Assembly: GCA_030748635.1 (NCBI GenBank)
Contig: JASMLP010000121.1
Coordinates: 1 to 32,336 of the forward strand
Reading direction: 5' to 3'
DNA length: 32,336 nucleotides
Origin: Planctomycetota bacterium
GTDB taxonomy: Bacteria; Planctomycetota; JACQVV01; JASMLP01
Positions 6,324-15,950 of the stretch are shown one piece after another (within the stretch, counting starts at the first letter, position 1; every line of letters begins with the position of its first letter). A program made the position numbers and the translations under genes. The notes under the pieces are model-generated. The model worked only from the letters and a program-made list of their open reading frames with translations, was not told where the DNA came from and searched no databases.

Positions 6324-7750
6324 GACCCCGATGCCAGAAGCTCTTCGATCAACCCTCGAACGACCTCCGGGTTACCGCGCCCACGGGTCTTTCCCATGAC
6401 TTTCCCGAACAGAGCGTTCTTGGCCTTGTCTTTCCCACCTCGAATATCCTCGACGATTTTGGCCTGCTCTCCGAACACTTCTTCCACCAAAGGCCGAAGA
6501 GTGTCAGGGTCGGAGATCTGACCTCCACCCAGCTTTTCGATCAGTTGATCCAGCGACGCATCCGAACCGAGCATGGAATCGAAAACCTTTCCTGCCATCC
6601 CCTTCGACAGGTCGCCTGAATCGACTCGAAGAAGTAACTCGGACAGTCGATCCGAACTGACCGGGCACTCTGCGACGGGAATTTTCCTCTCGTTCAAAAC
6701 CGCTGAAACCTGATTAGTCACCCAGTTCGCCGCCAATTTCCCTTGCCCAACCCGACCGGCGAGATCTTCGAAGTAGTCGGCCAAAGCGCGGTCACGAATA
6801 AGCACTTCCGCATCGTATTCGGAAAGATCGTAATCCGCCTGAAAGCGTTGCCAGCGGGTTCGTGGCAATTCGGGCAACTCCCCCCGTATCTGCTCCACCT
6901 TCTTAGCATCCAGAACGATCGGCGAAAGATCAGGCTCAGGAAAATAGCGATAATCGTGAGCGTGTTCCTTGGTTCGCATGACCGAGGTCTCTTCACGGTC
7001 CTCATGCCAGAGCAAAGTCGCCTGCTCGATCACTCCCCCGGCCACGAGTGTGCGAATCTGACGCCCCGCCTCATAGGTCAACGCCTTCTCGACGCCCGAA
7101 AAAGAATTCATGTTCTTGATTTCGGTCTTGACTCCGAGTTCCTTCTGACCGACCGGACGTACCGAGAGGTTCGCATCACAACGCAGCGACCCCTCTTCCA
7201 TATTGCAGTCGCATACCTCCAGATATTCCAGCATGCGCTTGAGCTCTTCCAGATACGACCGAGCTTCCTCCGGAGAGGAGAGGTCCGGTTCGCTAACGAT
7301 CTCCATGAGCGGCGTACCGGCCCGATTCAAGTCGACCAAACTCCCCAGCGGTGTATGTACCAGTTTCCCCGCGTCCTCCTCCATATGAACCCTCACCAGC
7401 CGAATCGACTTCTCACCTCCAGGAGTGGAGATAGGAACCGACCCACCTTCAGCGAAGGGCAGATCGTATTGACTGATCTGGTAATTCTTGGGCAAATCCG
7501 GGTAGTAATAATTTTTGCGATCGAATTTCGTGAAAGAGGCCAACTCACACCCCAGAGCGACCGCGGTGCGAAGAGACATGTGATAGGCCGACTCGTTGAC
7601 AACCGGCAATACTCCCGGCAACCCCAAGCAGATGGGACACACCAAAGAATTGGGCCGTTCTCCGAACCGGACCGGACAGCCGCAAAACATCTTGGTCCGG
7701 GTCGCCAACTGGGCATGAACCTCCAAACCCACAACCACTTCGTATTCCAT
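6320..7750 (-). CDS. gatB: Asp/Glu-tRNA amidotransferase subunit B
   Basis: GatB, 476 aa, is the tRNA-binding and kinase subunit of the GatCAB complex that turns Glu-tRNA(Gln) or Asp-tRNA(Asn) into the amidated forms. Seen: EYEVVVGLEVHAQL at the start, the zinc-site cysteines in CGCPV and CPICLGLPG, SQYDLPFAEGG, and the C-terminal tRNA-binding tail domain ending near KVMGKTRGRGNPEVVRGLIEEL. The frame is open for another 69 codons upstream, but the ATG at 7750 is chosen because it starts the family's N-terminus and overlaps the gatA stop by 1 nt (TGATG). The downstream selenoprotein redoxin overlaps its stop by 4 nt. Confidence 0.97.
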   Translation of the reverse strand: MEYEVVVGLEVHAQLATRTKMFCGCPVRFGERPNSLVCPICLGLPGVLPVVNESAYHMSLRTAVALGCELASFTKFDRKNYYYPDLPKNYQISQYDLPFAEGGSVPISTPGGEKSIRLVRVHMEEDAGKLVHTPLGSLVDLNRAGTPLMEIVSEPDLSSPEEARSYLEELKRMLEYLEVCDCNMEEGSLRCDANLSVRPVGQKELGVKTEIKNMNSFSGVEKALTYEAGRQIRTLVAGGVIEQATLLWHEDREETSVMRTKEHAHDYRYFPEPDLSPIVLDAKKVEQIRGELPELPRTRWQRFQADYDLSEYDAEVLIRDRALADYFEDLAGRVGQGKLAANWVTNQVSAVLNERKIPVAECPVSSDRLSELLLRVDSGDLSKGMAGKVFDSMLGSDASLDQLIEKLGGGQISDPDTLRPLVEEVFGEQAKIVEDIRGGKDKAKNALFGKVMGKTRGRGNPEVVRGLIEELLASGS

Positions 7751-9228
7751 CAGAGCACCTCCGCCGGCATTCGGCCCGATCCCTCGTAGCGAACCTCGAA
7801 AGCCCGAGCGATTCCCAGCAGTGTTTCCTCCTCGAACGGCCGGGAAACCAGGTGGAGTCCCACGGGAAGAGATCGGCCCTCTTCCTCGACAAACCCGCAC
7901 GGAACCGAGATGGCCGGAACACCCGCCAGTGAAGCCGGCGCGGTCATGATATCGCAAAGATACATCTGCATCGGATCCTCCACCTTCTCCCCCATACGAA
8001 AAGCGGGAATCGGCGAAGTCGGGCAGAGCAAAGCATCCACCTGCTCGAATGCCGCATCGAAATCCTGTCGAATGAGCTGACGAACCTTGAGCGCCCGGAG
8101 GTAATAGGCATCGTAGTAGCCACTAGAGAGCGCAAAAGTTCCCAGCATGATTCGGCGCTGGACTTCATCTCCAAATCCCTCTGATCGGGATCGACAACTC
8201 ATCTCCACCAACTCCTTGGCTTCCTGGTTGCGATGCCCGTAATGGACTCCGTCGTAGCGGGCGAGATTGGAGCTCGCCTCGGCGTTGGCCACCAGGTAAT
8301 AGGTAGCGATGGCGTGTTTTGTGTGGGGCATCGGCACCTCGACCACTTCCACTCCCAGATCGCGATAGACCTGCGCGGCCCGCTCCACACACTGGCTGAT
8401 TCCCGCATGCATCTCGAATTCGAAGTATTCCCGAGGAATCCCGATTTTCTTTCCCTCCAGACTTCCTTCCAGAGTCCCGAGGTAATCGGGCACGCTCGCG
8501 GCGATGCACGTCGAGTCCTGAGGGTCTTCCCCCGCGAGAACCGAAAGGGTCAAGGCGACTCCGGAGATATCCATCGCAAACGGACCGATCTGATCCAGAC
8601 TGGATGCGAAGGCGATCAACCCGAAACGGCTGACCCGTCCGTAGGTCGGCTTCAATCCCACAACCCCACAAAGAGCCGCAGGCTGACGAATGGAGCCTCC
8701 GGTGTCACTTCCAAGAGTAATCGTGGCCAACCCCGCCGCCACCGCGGCCGCGCTCCCCCCCGAAGACCCTCCGGGAACTCGATCCGGGTCCCAAGGGTTC
8801 ACGGTCCGTCCCAAACCGGAGTTCTCGCAGGACGATCCCATGGCGAATTCATCCAGATTCAGCTTTCCTAGGATCACAGCCCCCGCATCCCGCAAACGCT
8901 TCACAACCTCGGCGTCATAGGGAGAAACAAAGCCCTCGAGAATTCTGGAGGCGCAGGTGGTTGGCAAACCTCGAGTGCAGATATTGTCCTTGATGCCCAC
9001 CGGGACTCCGGACATCGGTCCGGGAGGCTTCCCCGCCGCGATGTCACGATCCACGGCACGAGCTTGCTCGATCGCCCCTTGAGTATCGACCTGAAGAAAC
9101 GCGCCGACCTTGTCATCCAATCGATCGATCCGTTCGAGAAAATGTCGGGCCACCGTTTCCGCGGTCACTTCACCGGACCCGACCGCCCCGGCGATTCGAT
9201 CCGCCGCCCAGCAATGGAAGTCGCTCAC
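7750..9228 (-). CDS. gatA: Asp/Glu-tRNA amidotransferase subunit A
   Basis: GatA, 492 aa, is the amidase that releases ammonia from glutamine for tRNA transamidation. Seen: the complete amidase-signature triad Lys80 (VGIKDN), Ser155 (GGSSGGSAAAVAAG) and nucleophile Ser179 (GSDTGGSIRQPA). Normal length. The start is a GTG at 9228-9226, immediately after the gatC stop; GGAGG inside the end of gatC gives the ribosome site. gatC-gatA-gatB are contiguous, so the subunits are made together. Confidence 0.97.
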   Translation of the reverse strand: MSDFHCWAADRIAGAVGSGEVTAETVARHFLERIDRLDDKVGAFLQVDTQGAIEQARAVDRDIAAGKPPGPMSGVPVGIKDNICTRGLPTTCASRILEGFVSPYDAEVVKRLRDAGAVILGKLNLDEFAMGSSCENSGLGRTVNPWDPDRVPGGSSGGSAAAVAAGLATITLGSDTGGSIRQPAALCGVVGLKPTYGRVSRFGLIAFASSLDQIGPFAMDISGVALTLSVLAGEDPQDSTCIAASVPDYLGTLEGSLEGKKIGIPREYFEFEMHAGISQCVERAAQVYRDLGVEVVEVPMPHTKHAIATYYLVANAEASSNLARYDGVHYGHRNQEAKELVEMSCRSRSEGFGDEVQRRIMLGTFALSSGYYDAYYLRALKVRQLIRQDFDAAFEQVDALLCPTSPIPAFRMGEKVEDPMQMYLCDIMTAPASLAGVPAISVPCGFVEEEGRSLPVGLHLVSRPFEEETLLGIARAFEVRYEGSGRMPAEVL

Positions 9229-9537
9229 CTAATCCTCCAGAACATCTTCAGTATCCACCACAACCGGCACTCGAAACGTATCACCCTGACGGTCCGCGGT
9301 GCCCGCTAACACCTCCTCGGTTCCCAGAGGTTCATGAGGATGATCCGCCCGAAACTGATTGGTCACTTCTACCGCATGGACTCGGGGCTGAACCGATTCC
9401 AGATCGAGATCTGCCAGCGATTCCACGAAGGTGAGAATATCCATCAACTGCCCCCGAAACCGTTCGAGTTCGGAATCGGAAAGTTCCAGACGACTCAGGT
9501 GAGCAATATGCTTGACGGTCGAGACTTCGAGTTCCAT
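9229..9537 (-). CDS. gatC: Asp/Glu-tRNA amidotransferase subunit C
   Basis: GatC, 102 aa, is the small stabilising subunit of GatCAB. Seen: VKHIAHLSRLELSDSELERF at the N-terminus, ILTFVESLADLDLE in the middle, and the C-terminal FRADHPHEPLGTEEVLAGT and GDTFRVPVVVDTEDVLED, all characteristic. The ATG at 9537 is preceded by AAAAGGAA. It is the first gene of a long minus-strand run and is divergent from the exported STN protein. Confidence 0.95.
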   Translation of the reverse strand: MELEVSTVKHIAHLSRLELSDSELERFRGQLMDILTFVESLADLDLESVQPRVHAVEVTNQFRADHPHEPLGTEEVLAGTADRQGDTFRVPVVVDTEDVLED

Positions 9538-9712
9538 TTCCTTTTCATCCTGTGAAACAAAATGACTTCCTTCATTCCGGGAAACCTTGTTCCCCTTGTC
9601 ATTCGGGGTGAATCAAGCCGGATCCAAGTCGACCTGTCAAGTGGTTTCCTTTCCCCGATCTCGGTGCTACGATACGCAGCTTTATATACCCCACGAATCG
9701 CCTGCTAAAACC
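9538..9712. promoter_or_regulatory. Divergent intergenic region between gatC and the STN protein gene
   Basis: These 175 nt must hold promoters for both directions. On the plus strand, TACGAT at 9668-9673 preceded by TGC resembles an extended -10, about 40 nt before the ATG at 9713. The matching -35 (TTTCCT at 9645-9650, 17-nt spacer) is poor. I found no convincing minus-strand promoter. An ORF frame extends from 9587 into this region but has no family-like sequence before 9713. Confidence 0.3.
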
Positions 9713-10987
9713 ATGTTTCGATCCCTCTGGGTCCTCATCACCCTCCTCTCGCTGACCGGCTTTCTTCAGGCCGAAGAAGAATTCCCCTACCGCTATCGGG
9801 GCATTCTAGGTCGATTCGCTCTACTCGAGAACCCCCGGAACGGCAAACAGGTACTGGCTCGTCCCGGTGTTACGATCGAAGGCTGGAAGGTTGTAAGCCT
9901 CGACCGCAAGAACATTCGTCTCACTCGTAACGGTCAACAGATCGATCTGCCCTTCGAAAAGCTGCCTCCGGAAGAGTCCGGATACACCCCTCCTCCGTAT
10001 CCCTACGAGATTCCACTCTGGAGGCTGGAAGTCCAGCGAAGACTACGAGAATTCTTCGTCAAACTGGACTACACAGCGGTTCCTCTCCAGAAAGTGCTCC
10101 AGGATCTATCCGACAAATCGCAGATCCGATTTATCTCCTCACCTCGGATCGAAGCTGAAATACCGGCGGAAAAACGGGTCATCAGCATCCAGTCCCCTCC
10201 GGTCCCACTCTCCGAAGCCCTTCAACTCGTCCTCGCGATTCCCGACTTGCACGCCTATCCCGACAAGAAAGGCATCCGAATCGCCTTGCGCTCCCAATCC
10301 CCTCCGATCGACCGCAGTGAGGAAATTCTTCAGAACATCGAATGGGCTCGCCCCCACGCGTACAAAAACTGGAATACGGGTTCCGGAGAGAAGTCCAAGA
10401 CCACCACCCAGATTTCTCAAGAAGAGTTGAGGTCTCATCGGGTAACTCTCCACACAGAAGACCCTGATTTTCATCGGATTTTGAGGCAGTTACTCAAAAA
10501 CCTCTCCATAACTCCGGTTGTCGCCATCTCCATCTATCCGGTACTGGACGCCAAAAAACCTTTTCAGATCGACGCTTCCAACGAGTCCCTGGCCGAGGTG
10601 CTCGACAAACTACTCTCTCCACTCGAACTCGACTATATCGTTCGAGGCTCAGTGATCTTTATCGACCGACGAGAAAAAATTCATGCTCTCAAAGTGAGGG
10701 AAAACCTTCGCTTGGGCAACATCGACTCTCCCTCTGATGAACACAAACAACTCCGAAAAATACAGGTGGACATCCCTTCCAACCCTCTGCCCATACTGGA
10801 ATTTCTCAAAACGCTCGAGAAACAGTCGGGCCTTCCGGTCCGCCCCGGCCGAGATGTATGGCGAATGAACCTTCGCATCGAAATTCCGGCCGAAAAAACC
10901 TCCCTGTTCGATATCCTGGAGCACCTGGCCCAGGAGTACCGTATCTACGGATCTATTCAAAACAACACCCTTTACCTCGTTCGATAG
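9713..10987 (+). CDS. Exported protein with three STN/secretin-N-like modules
   Basis: A 424-aa exported protein of unknown function. Seen: signal peptide MFRSLWVLITLLSLTGFLQA; an N-terminal beta-rich segment (30-85); then three repeats of about 75 residues (116-194, 243-317, 350-424). Each has an amphipathic helix of the type LxxVLxxLSDKS or ILEFLKTLEKQSGLP followed by beta strands ending in IRIALR, VIFIDRR or NTLYLVR. This is the pattern of STN/secretin-N domains found in secretins and TonB receptors. There is no secretin pore domain. The start is placed at the signal peptide although the frame is open 42 codons upstream. rmlB begins 13 nt after the stop. It may be a periplasmic scaffold or ligand-binding protein; the exact role is unknown. 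Confidence 0.75.
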   Translation: MFRSLWVLITLLSLTGFLQAEEEFPYRYRGILGRFALLENPRNGKQVLARPGVTIEGWKVVSLDRKNIRLTRNGQQIDLPFEKLPPEESGYTPPPYPYEIPLWRLEVQRRLREFFVKLDYTAVPLQKVLQDLSDKSQIRFISSPRIEAEIPAEKRVISIQSPPVPLSEALQLVLAIPDLHAYPDKKGIRIALRSQSPPIDRSEEILQNIEWARPHAYKNWNTGSGEKSKTTTQISQEELRSHRVTLHTEDPDFHRILRQLLKNLSITPVVAISIYPVLDAKKPFQIDASNESLAEVLDKLLSPLELDYIVRGSVIFIDRREKIHALKVRENLRLGNIDSPSDEHKQLRKIQVDIPSNPLPILEFLKTLEKQSGLPVRPGRDVWRMNLRIEIPAEKTSLFDILEHLAQEYRIYGSIQNNTLYLVR

Positions 10988-11000
10988 ACGCGGATTACTC

Positions 11001-12029
11001 ATGACTCAACACATCCTTGTAACCGGCGGATTCGGATTCATCGGTTCCAATTACATTCGACACCTCCTCGAGACTACCGATGGAGATACCCTGATCACCA
11101 ACCTCGACCATGTCACCTACGCCGCCAATCCGGAGAATCTTGCGGATATCGACACCGACCCTCGATACGAATTCGTTCACGGTGACATCGCGGACTCTCG
11201 AGCGGTAGAAAAGGCCTGGTCCAAAGAAGTCGATATCGTGGTGAACTTCGCGGCGGAAAGTCACGTGGACCGGAGCATCGAATCCTCCGAGGCTTTCATA
11301 CGCACCAATGTCCTGGGAACCCAGGTGCTACTCGAAACCGCGCGCAGTCGTGGAGTGAAACTCTTCCTTCAGGTGAGTACGGATGAAGTGTACGGATCCC
11401 TTCCCCTGGACACCCAAGACGTCTTCCTCGAAGACACCCCCATCGCTCCCAACAGCCCCTACGCGGCTTCCAAGGCGGGCGCGGACCTCCTGGTCCAGTC
11501 CTATTTCGAAACCCACGGTTTCCCCACCTCCATCACCCGCTGCTCGAACAATTACGGTCCCTACCAGTATCCTGAAAAATTGATCCCACTCTTTGTGACC
11601 AACGCTCTCGACGGACACGCTCTCCCACTCTACGGCCAGGGAATCAATATTCGGGACTGGATCCACGTCACCGACCACTGCCGAGCCATCCAAGCCGTAG
11701 TCGAACACGGAACCCCCGGAGAAGTTTTCAATATTGGCAGTCGAAACGAACGCAACAATCTCGACGTAGCTCGAGCGATTCTCGCGGCGACCGATGCGGA
11801 TGAATCCCTCATCACCTATGTCACCGATCGCCCAGGACATGACCTCCGGTATGCCATCGACCCGGCCAAACTGGAACAGCATACGGACTGGAAACCTCTT
11901 ATCGACTTCGAAGAAGGATTGACCCAGACCGTGGCCTGGTACCGAGACAATCGCACCTGGTGGGAACGGGTTCGCAGCGGAGCCTTTCGGGAATACTACG
12001 ACCGACGCTACGGGGCGATTCACGAGTGA
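11001..12029 (+). CDS. rmlB: dTDP-glucose 4,6-dehydratase
   Basis: Short-chain dehydrogenase/reductase of 342 aa that makes dTDP-4-keto-6-deoxyglucose, the second step toward dTDP-L-rhamnose and other deoxysugars. Seen: NAD-binding GGFGFIG at 9-15, VNFAAESHVDRSI, the catalytic Thr127-Asp128-Glu129 in VSTDEVYGS, Tyr154-x3-Lys158 in SPYAASKAGAD, and RCSNNYGPYQYPEKLIPL. These are diagnostic of RmlB/RfbB. Normal length. It lies 13 nt after the STN gene, and its TGA overlaps the GTG start of rmlD. rmlA and rmlC are not in the window. Confidence 0.96.
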   Translation: MTQHILVTGGFGFIGSNYIRHLLETTDGDTLITNLDHVTYAANPENLADIDTDPRYEFVHGDIADSRAVEKAWSKEVDIVVNFAAESHVDRSIESSEAFIRTNVLGTQVLLETARSRGVKLFLQVSTDEVYGSLPLDTQDVFLEDTPIAPNSPYAASKAGADLLVQSYFETHGFPTSITRCSNNYGPYQYPEKLIPLFVTNALDGHALPLYGQGINIRDWIHVTDHCRAIQAVVEHGTPGEVFNIGSRNERNNLDVARAILAATDADESLITYVTDRPGHDLRYAIDPAKLEQHTDWKPLIDFEEGLTQTVAWYRDNRTWWERVRSGAFREYYDRRYGAIHE

Positions 12030-13192
12030 GTCGCATCCTGATTGCGGGCGGTACCGGGCTCTTAGGCTCTGAAGTAGCTCGCCTCGCTATCGCCAGAGGC
12101 GACGAAGTCTACGCTCTTTCTAGCCGAGAAATGGACATCACCGAACCGGATACGGTCCGCAATACCCTGCATGAAATCGACCCCGAAGTCGTGATCAACT
12201 GCGCCTCCTATACCGCGGTGGACCAGGCTGAATCGGAGCCGGAGCGATGTTTTCAGATCAATGCGGACGGCGCGAAGAACCTGGCCACAGCTTGCAAGCC
12301 CGACTGTTATTTTCTCCACATTTCCACCGACTTCGTTTTCGACGGCACACTCGGTTCCGCTTACTCCGTGGAATCCTCTCCCAACCCTCTTTCGATCTAC
12401 GGTAAATCGAAACTCGAAGGAGAGCAGAAAGTTCGCCAACGCGAAGGATCCACCGCAATCGTCCGGACTGCCTGGCTCTTCGGGCTGGGCGGTCCCAATT
12501 TTGTTTCCAAAATCCTACTCGCCGCTCACGAAAAAGGGAGTGTCCAAGTCGTGAACGATCAGAAAGGTTCCCCAACCTTCACCAGCGATCTCGCCCACTG
12601 CCTGCTGACGTTTGGCCAGAAGAGGATGACCGGACTCTGGCATGTCACCAATTCCGGTGAAGCCACCTGGTACGACCTCACGCGGGAAGCGGTTCGGATC
12701 GCGGGAATCGACGCGAAAGTGACGCCCACAACCACCGATTCCTTTCCCCGCCCGGCTCCCCGCCCCGCAGATTCACGCCTGTCTGAATCACGCCTCGAGT
12801 CGCTGGGCCTCAACCTACCCGACTGGCGCGATGGCCTCTCCAGATATTTAGGGGGTGGCTTTGCGGATTCTCTTCAGCAAGAGAGTTTGCGGTGGTTCGA
12901 AATTCACCTCTCTCGTCCAGTGAACCGCACAGCCGCTCAGATTCTCATTCAAAATCTGAAGAACATCCCCGGAGTCGTACGCGCCTCCCTCCCTTCCGAC
13001 TCAAGAGAGACAACGGAACTCCTTCTGGCGGGAATCGACGACACGGCTTCGAAGGATTCAAACAGCTTTTCGGTTACTGACTTCGTTCTCTCCTTGCAAC
13101 AAGCCGAACTCCCGGATGGCCTCCCCGTCGCCACCCGTATGGTCTCAAGAGCCCCCGCTCCGATTTCTCTCCCCGATTCCATCGACCCGTGA
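12026..13192 (+). CDS. rmlD: dTDP-4-dehydrorhamnose reductase with extra C-terminal domain
   Basis: NAD(P)H-dependent reductase completing dTDP-L-rhamnose. Seen: GGTGLLGSE at 8-16, NCASYTAVDQAESEP, STDFVFDG, the catalytic Tyr125-x3-Lys129 in IYGKSKLEGE, and GLWHVTNSGEATWYDL. The GTG start at 12026 overlaps the rmlB stop (GTGA). The product is 388 aa, whereas ordinary RmlD ends near 290. Residues 277-388 form an added segment (RWFEIHLSRPVNRTAAQIL, then LKNIPGVVRASL, then a second half ending in LPVATRMVSR) whose strand-helix-strand alternation suggests a ferredoxin-like fold. I do not recognise that segment; see findings. Confidence 0.9.
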   Translation: MSRILIAGGTGLLGSEVARLAIARGDEVYALSSREMDITEPDTVRNTLHEIDPEVVINCASYTAVDQAESEPERCFQINADGAKNLATACKPDCYFLHISTDFVFDGTLGSAYSVESSPNPLSIYGKSKLEGEQKVRQREGSTAIVRTAWLFGLGGPNFVSKILLAAHEKGSVQVVNDQKGSPTFTSDLAHCLLTFGQKRMTGLWHVTNSGEATWYDLTREAVRIAGIDAKVTPTTTDSFPRPAPRPADSRLSESRLESLGLNLPDWRDGLSRYLGGGFADSLQQESLRWFEIHLSRPVNRTAAQILIQNLKNIPGVVRASLPSDSRETTELLLAGIDDTASKDSNSFSVTDFVLSLQQAELPDGLPVATRMVSRAPAPISLPDSIDP

Positions 13193-13292
13193 TCACCGCG
13201 CCCGAAAATCCGGTCCACGCGCCAATCCTTGCGGACCCCTTTCCGACTCCACTCCCACAGGATCCTCGCCATCCGGTCTACCGGAGAGATCT

Positions 13293-15950
13293 ATGAACTC
13301 GGCAGAACGCCACATCGCTCTGGTCGATGCCGCGCTGGGCATGGGACTGCTCGGTGAAGAAGACCGTGATCGCCTCCTCAAAAGCGAACAGCCGCCCCTT
13401 CGTCAACTGGTCGATGTTCACGGCATCGAGTCGACCGACATTATCCGTCTTCTGGCGCATACATACCGTCAGGACCCACCCTCACAACCCTCGAATCGGG
13501 ACCGGGTATCCACGGTCCACGAAGAACGCCCCGACCCTCTCGAAGGCCGTACAGCTCTAGGACCCTACCGAATTCTGGAAGAACTGGGCCGTGGCGGCAT
13601 GGGCATCGTTTACAAGGCCCACCAGATCGTTCTCGACCGATTCGTCGCCTTGAAAGTGATCCAGGCCACGGGGGACGCTCAACACCCGAAGATGGCTCGC
13701 TTTCGACGAGAAGCGCTTGCGGCCGCTCGCCTGAGTCACCCCAACATTCTTCGGGTATACGACTTGGGCTATACCGATGGAGTTTACTTCCTCGCGATGG
13801 AATTGATCGAAGGCTATCCCCTCGATCTCTACATGTCAGATCTTGGTCGTGATCCTCGCGTCATCATTCCCATAGTCAGTACCATCGCAAGCGCGTTGGA
13901 GTATGCCCACCAACAAGGAGTCATCCACCGCGATGTAAAGCCATCCAATATTCTTATCGACGGAAGAGGAACTCCTTTCCTGGCTGACTTTGGGGTCGCC
14001 AAACTGATCGGAGAACACGCCCCCTTGATCTCCACCCGCCTGGGAAGTCTGGTGGGCACCGTGCAATACATGTCTCCAGAACAACTCCTCGGACAACACC
14101 CTTCGGTCGATGTCCGCACGGATATCTACGCACTGGGCGTCACGCTCTATGAGCTTCTCACTCACCGCCTCCCCTACGACCCCCACCAGGAGCGCAACCC
14201 GACCCGGTGGGACGAGGCCCCTCCCCCCTCACAATTCAATCCAGCGGTCAATCACGATCTCGATCAGATCAACCTAAAAGCATTGCATCTTCGCCTGGGA
14301 GCTCGGTACCGATCGGTGGAAGATTTTCGGAACGATCTTCAACGATATCTCCACGGCGAACCGATTTCTCTCAGCACATCTCGAACCCACCGTTACTCCT
14401 TTCTGGCATTCAAGTGGCTGAACTGGAAACCCATCGGCGCGGGAATGTTTCTCGGCCTGATACTCGGCCTGGCCGTCTGCCTGTCACTTTTTTCATCCAG
14501 CCGATCGCCGACCCCGACGAATCTTCTCTCGAACGATCATTTTTACTCCTCCGCCCGACGTTCGGCCGGAATCGTCGATCATCTATCCCTGTACGGACTG
14601 GAACGAGCGATAAACGAACTCGAACGGATCGCCCGTGAAGAGCCGGATAACCCGTGGATTCCTCTGAATCTAGCGCGACTCCGTTGGCGTGAGAGCGATC
14701 GCAAAAATGCGCGATCCCTTCTTCATGCCATGAAAGCGCCCCGACTGCCCGAGGCGGTCTTTCTCCTTGGACTCGATGCTCTCCTCGCCGGACAACCCGA
14801 ACGGGCCCTACCTTACGCTCTCAAACTCGGAGATTCCGGCAACGGGACCTGGAGCCTTTGCGCCGAAGCCCAAATTGCCTGGAGCCGCGCTCTAGAGAGT
14901 CAAACAGCCCAAGGCCGCCAGCAAAACCTCGACCGAGCCGATCGGATTCTCCAAGACATTCTCGAAGAAGAGCCCGACTTCGAACCCGCCTTATTGCTTC
15001 GGCAGGAGATGTTAGTCCAGAGAGGAAAGTGGAAAGCGGTACATCTTCTTCTCCAACAACGTCTAAGGTTGCGCCCCGAAGGACACGACCTCATCTGTCG
15101 CCAAGGCGAGCTTCTCCTGGAACGCAAAGAATGGACCCAAGCTCGCAGACAATTCGACCGGGCTCTGAAGTTGATTCCCAGTAGCGTTCGGGCCCGGATC
15201 GGCCGGGCACGTTCTTGGTACGCCCCCGAACAACTCCCTCGAGCCCTCCGAGAAATCGATCATGCCCTGGAAATCGATCCGAGCCGAACCGATGCCTGGA
15301 TCGCTCGGGCTTGGATCCGAGATTCTCTCGAGAACTTCCAGTCGGCATTGCAAGACTTTCAACAAGCTCAATCCCTAGCTCCTAACGATCCGATTGTGCT
15401 CATTTCTCGTGCGAAACTGTGCTTACGTCGCGGCCAACAGGAACAGGCGATGAAAGACCTCCAAAAGGCCCTGACGGTCGCCCCCGCCGCCCCCCACGCA
15501 CACGCTTGCCTCGGAGAAGTCCACCTCGCCCGATCCCAATATGAGAAAGCTCGTACGTCATTCCGACGAGCCCAGATATTACAAGACAACCGCTCCGTTC
15601 GAGTGCAAGCCGCGCTGGGGGCGACCCGAGCCCTCTCTGGCGAACTCGAAAAGGGGCTGAAAATCCTAGACGCCACCCTCCTGGAAGACGATGACGACCC
15701 ACGGATCCACGCGTGGCTGGGGCAGATTCATTTCGCCCGAGACTCATTCAACGATGCCAGGAATCATCTCAATCGTGCGGTTCGCCTAGATAGCCGCTGC
15801 CCAGACTATTACTTATTACGCGCTCAAGTCCGGAAAGCGATCGGCAAGCACTCCGAAGCCCGATCGGACCGAAAACGGGCGCAAGAACTGATGAATCGAT
15901 TCGAAATCTCGCCCCCAAAGCCCCCCTCCTCGCCATCGGTCCCAAAATAA
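13293..15950 (+). CDS. Membrane Ser/Thr protein kinase with C-terminal TPR domain
   Basis: Hanks-type (PknB-like) kinase of 885 aa. Seen: a short helical N-terminus (1-60), kinase domain about 90-355 with GRGGMGIVYKA at 99-109, Lys121 in VALKV, HRDVKPSNIL with Asp214, DFG at 232-234, GTVQYMSPEQL and DIYALGVTLYELLT; a transmembrane helix near 381-401; then at least a dozen TPR-like helical pairs from about 440 to 870. All catalytic residues are intact. The ATG at 13293 is chosen for its GGAGA ribosome site; the frame is open 59 codons upstream but overlaps rmlD. The topology predicts a cytoplasmic kinase and an extracytoplasmic TPR sensor or scaffold. Common in Planctomycetota and Myxococcota. 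No clear terminator was found in the 164 nt before the convergent lipoprotein gene. Confidence 0.92.
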   Translation: MNSAERHIALVDAALGMGLLGEEDRDRLLKSEQPPLRQLVDVHGIESTDIIRLLAHTYRQDPPSQPSNRDRVSTVHEERPDPLEGRTALGPYRILEELGRGGMGIVYKAHQIVLDRFVALKVIQATGDAQHPKMARFRREALAAARLSHPNILRVYDLGYTDGVYFLAMELIEGYPLDLYMSDLGRDPRVIIPIVSTIASALEYAHQQGVIHRDVKPSNILIDGRGTPFLADFGVAKLIGEHAPLISTRLGSLVGTVQYMSPEQLLGQHPSVDVRTDIYALGVTLYELLTHRLPYDPHQERNPTRWDEAPPPSQFNPAVNHDLDQINLKALHLRLGARYRSVEDFRNDLQRYLHGEPISLSTSRTHRYSFLAFKWLNWKPIGAGMFLGLILGLAVCLSLFSSSRSPTPTNLLSNDHFYSSARRSAGIVDHLSLYGLERAINELERIAREEPDNPWIPLNLARLRWRESDRKNARSLLHAMKAPRLPEAVFLLGLDALLAGQPERALPYALKLGDSGNGTWSLCAEAQIAWSRALESQTAQGRQQNLDRADRILQDILEEEPDFEPALLLRQEMLVQRGKWKAVHLLLQQRLRLRPEGHDLICRQGELLLERKEWTQARRQFDRALKLIPSSVRARIGRARSWYAPEQLPRALREIDHALEIDPSRTDAWIARAWIRDSLENFQSALQDFQQAQSLAPNDPIVLISRAKLCLRRGQQEQAMKDLQKALTVAPAAPHAHACLGEVHLARSQYEKARTSFRRAQILQDNRSVRVQAALGATRALSGELEKGLKILDATLLEDDDDPRIHAWLGQIHFARDSFNDARNHLNRAVRLDSRCPDYYLLRAQVRKAIGKHSEARSDRKRAQELMNRFEISPPKPPSSPSVPK

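Noticed and set aside
6743-7789. 348-aa plus-strand ORF
   Set aside because: Antisense to gatB over its whole length; no recognisable motif. A long shadow frame caused by GC-rich codon use.
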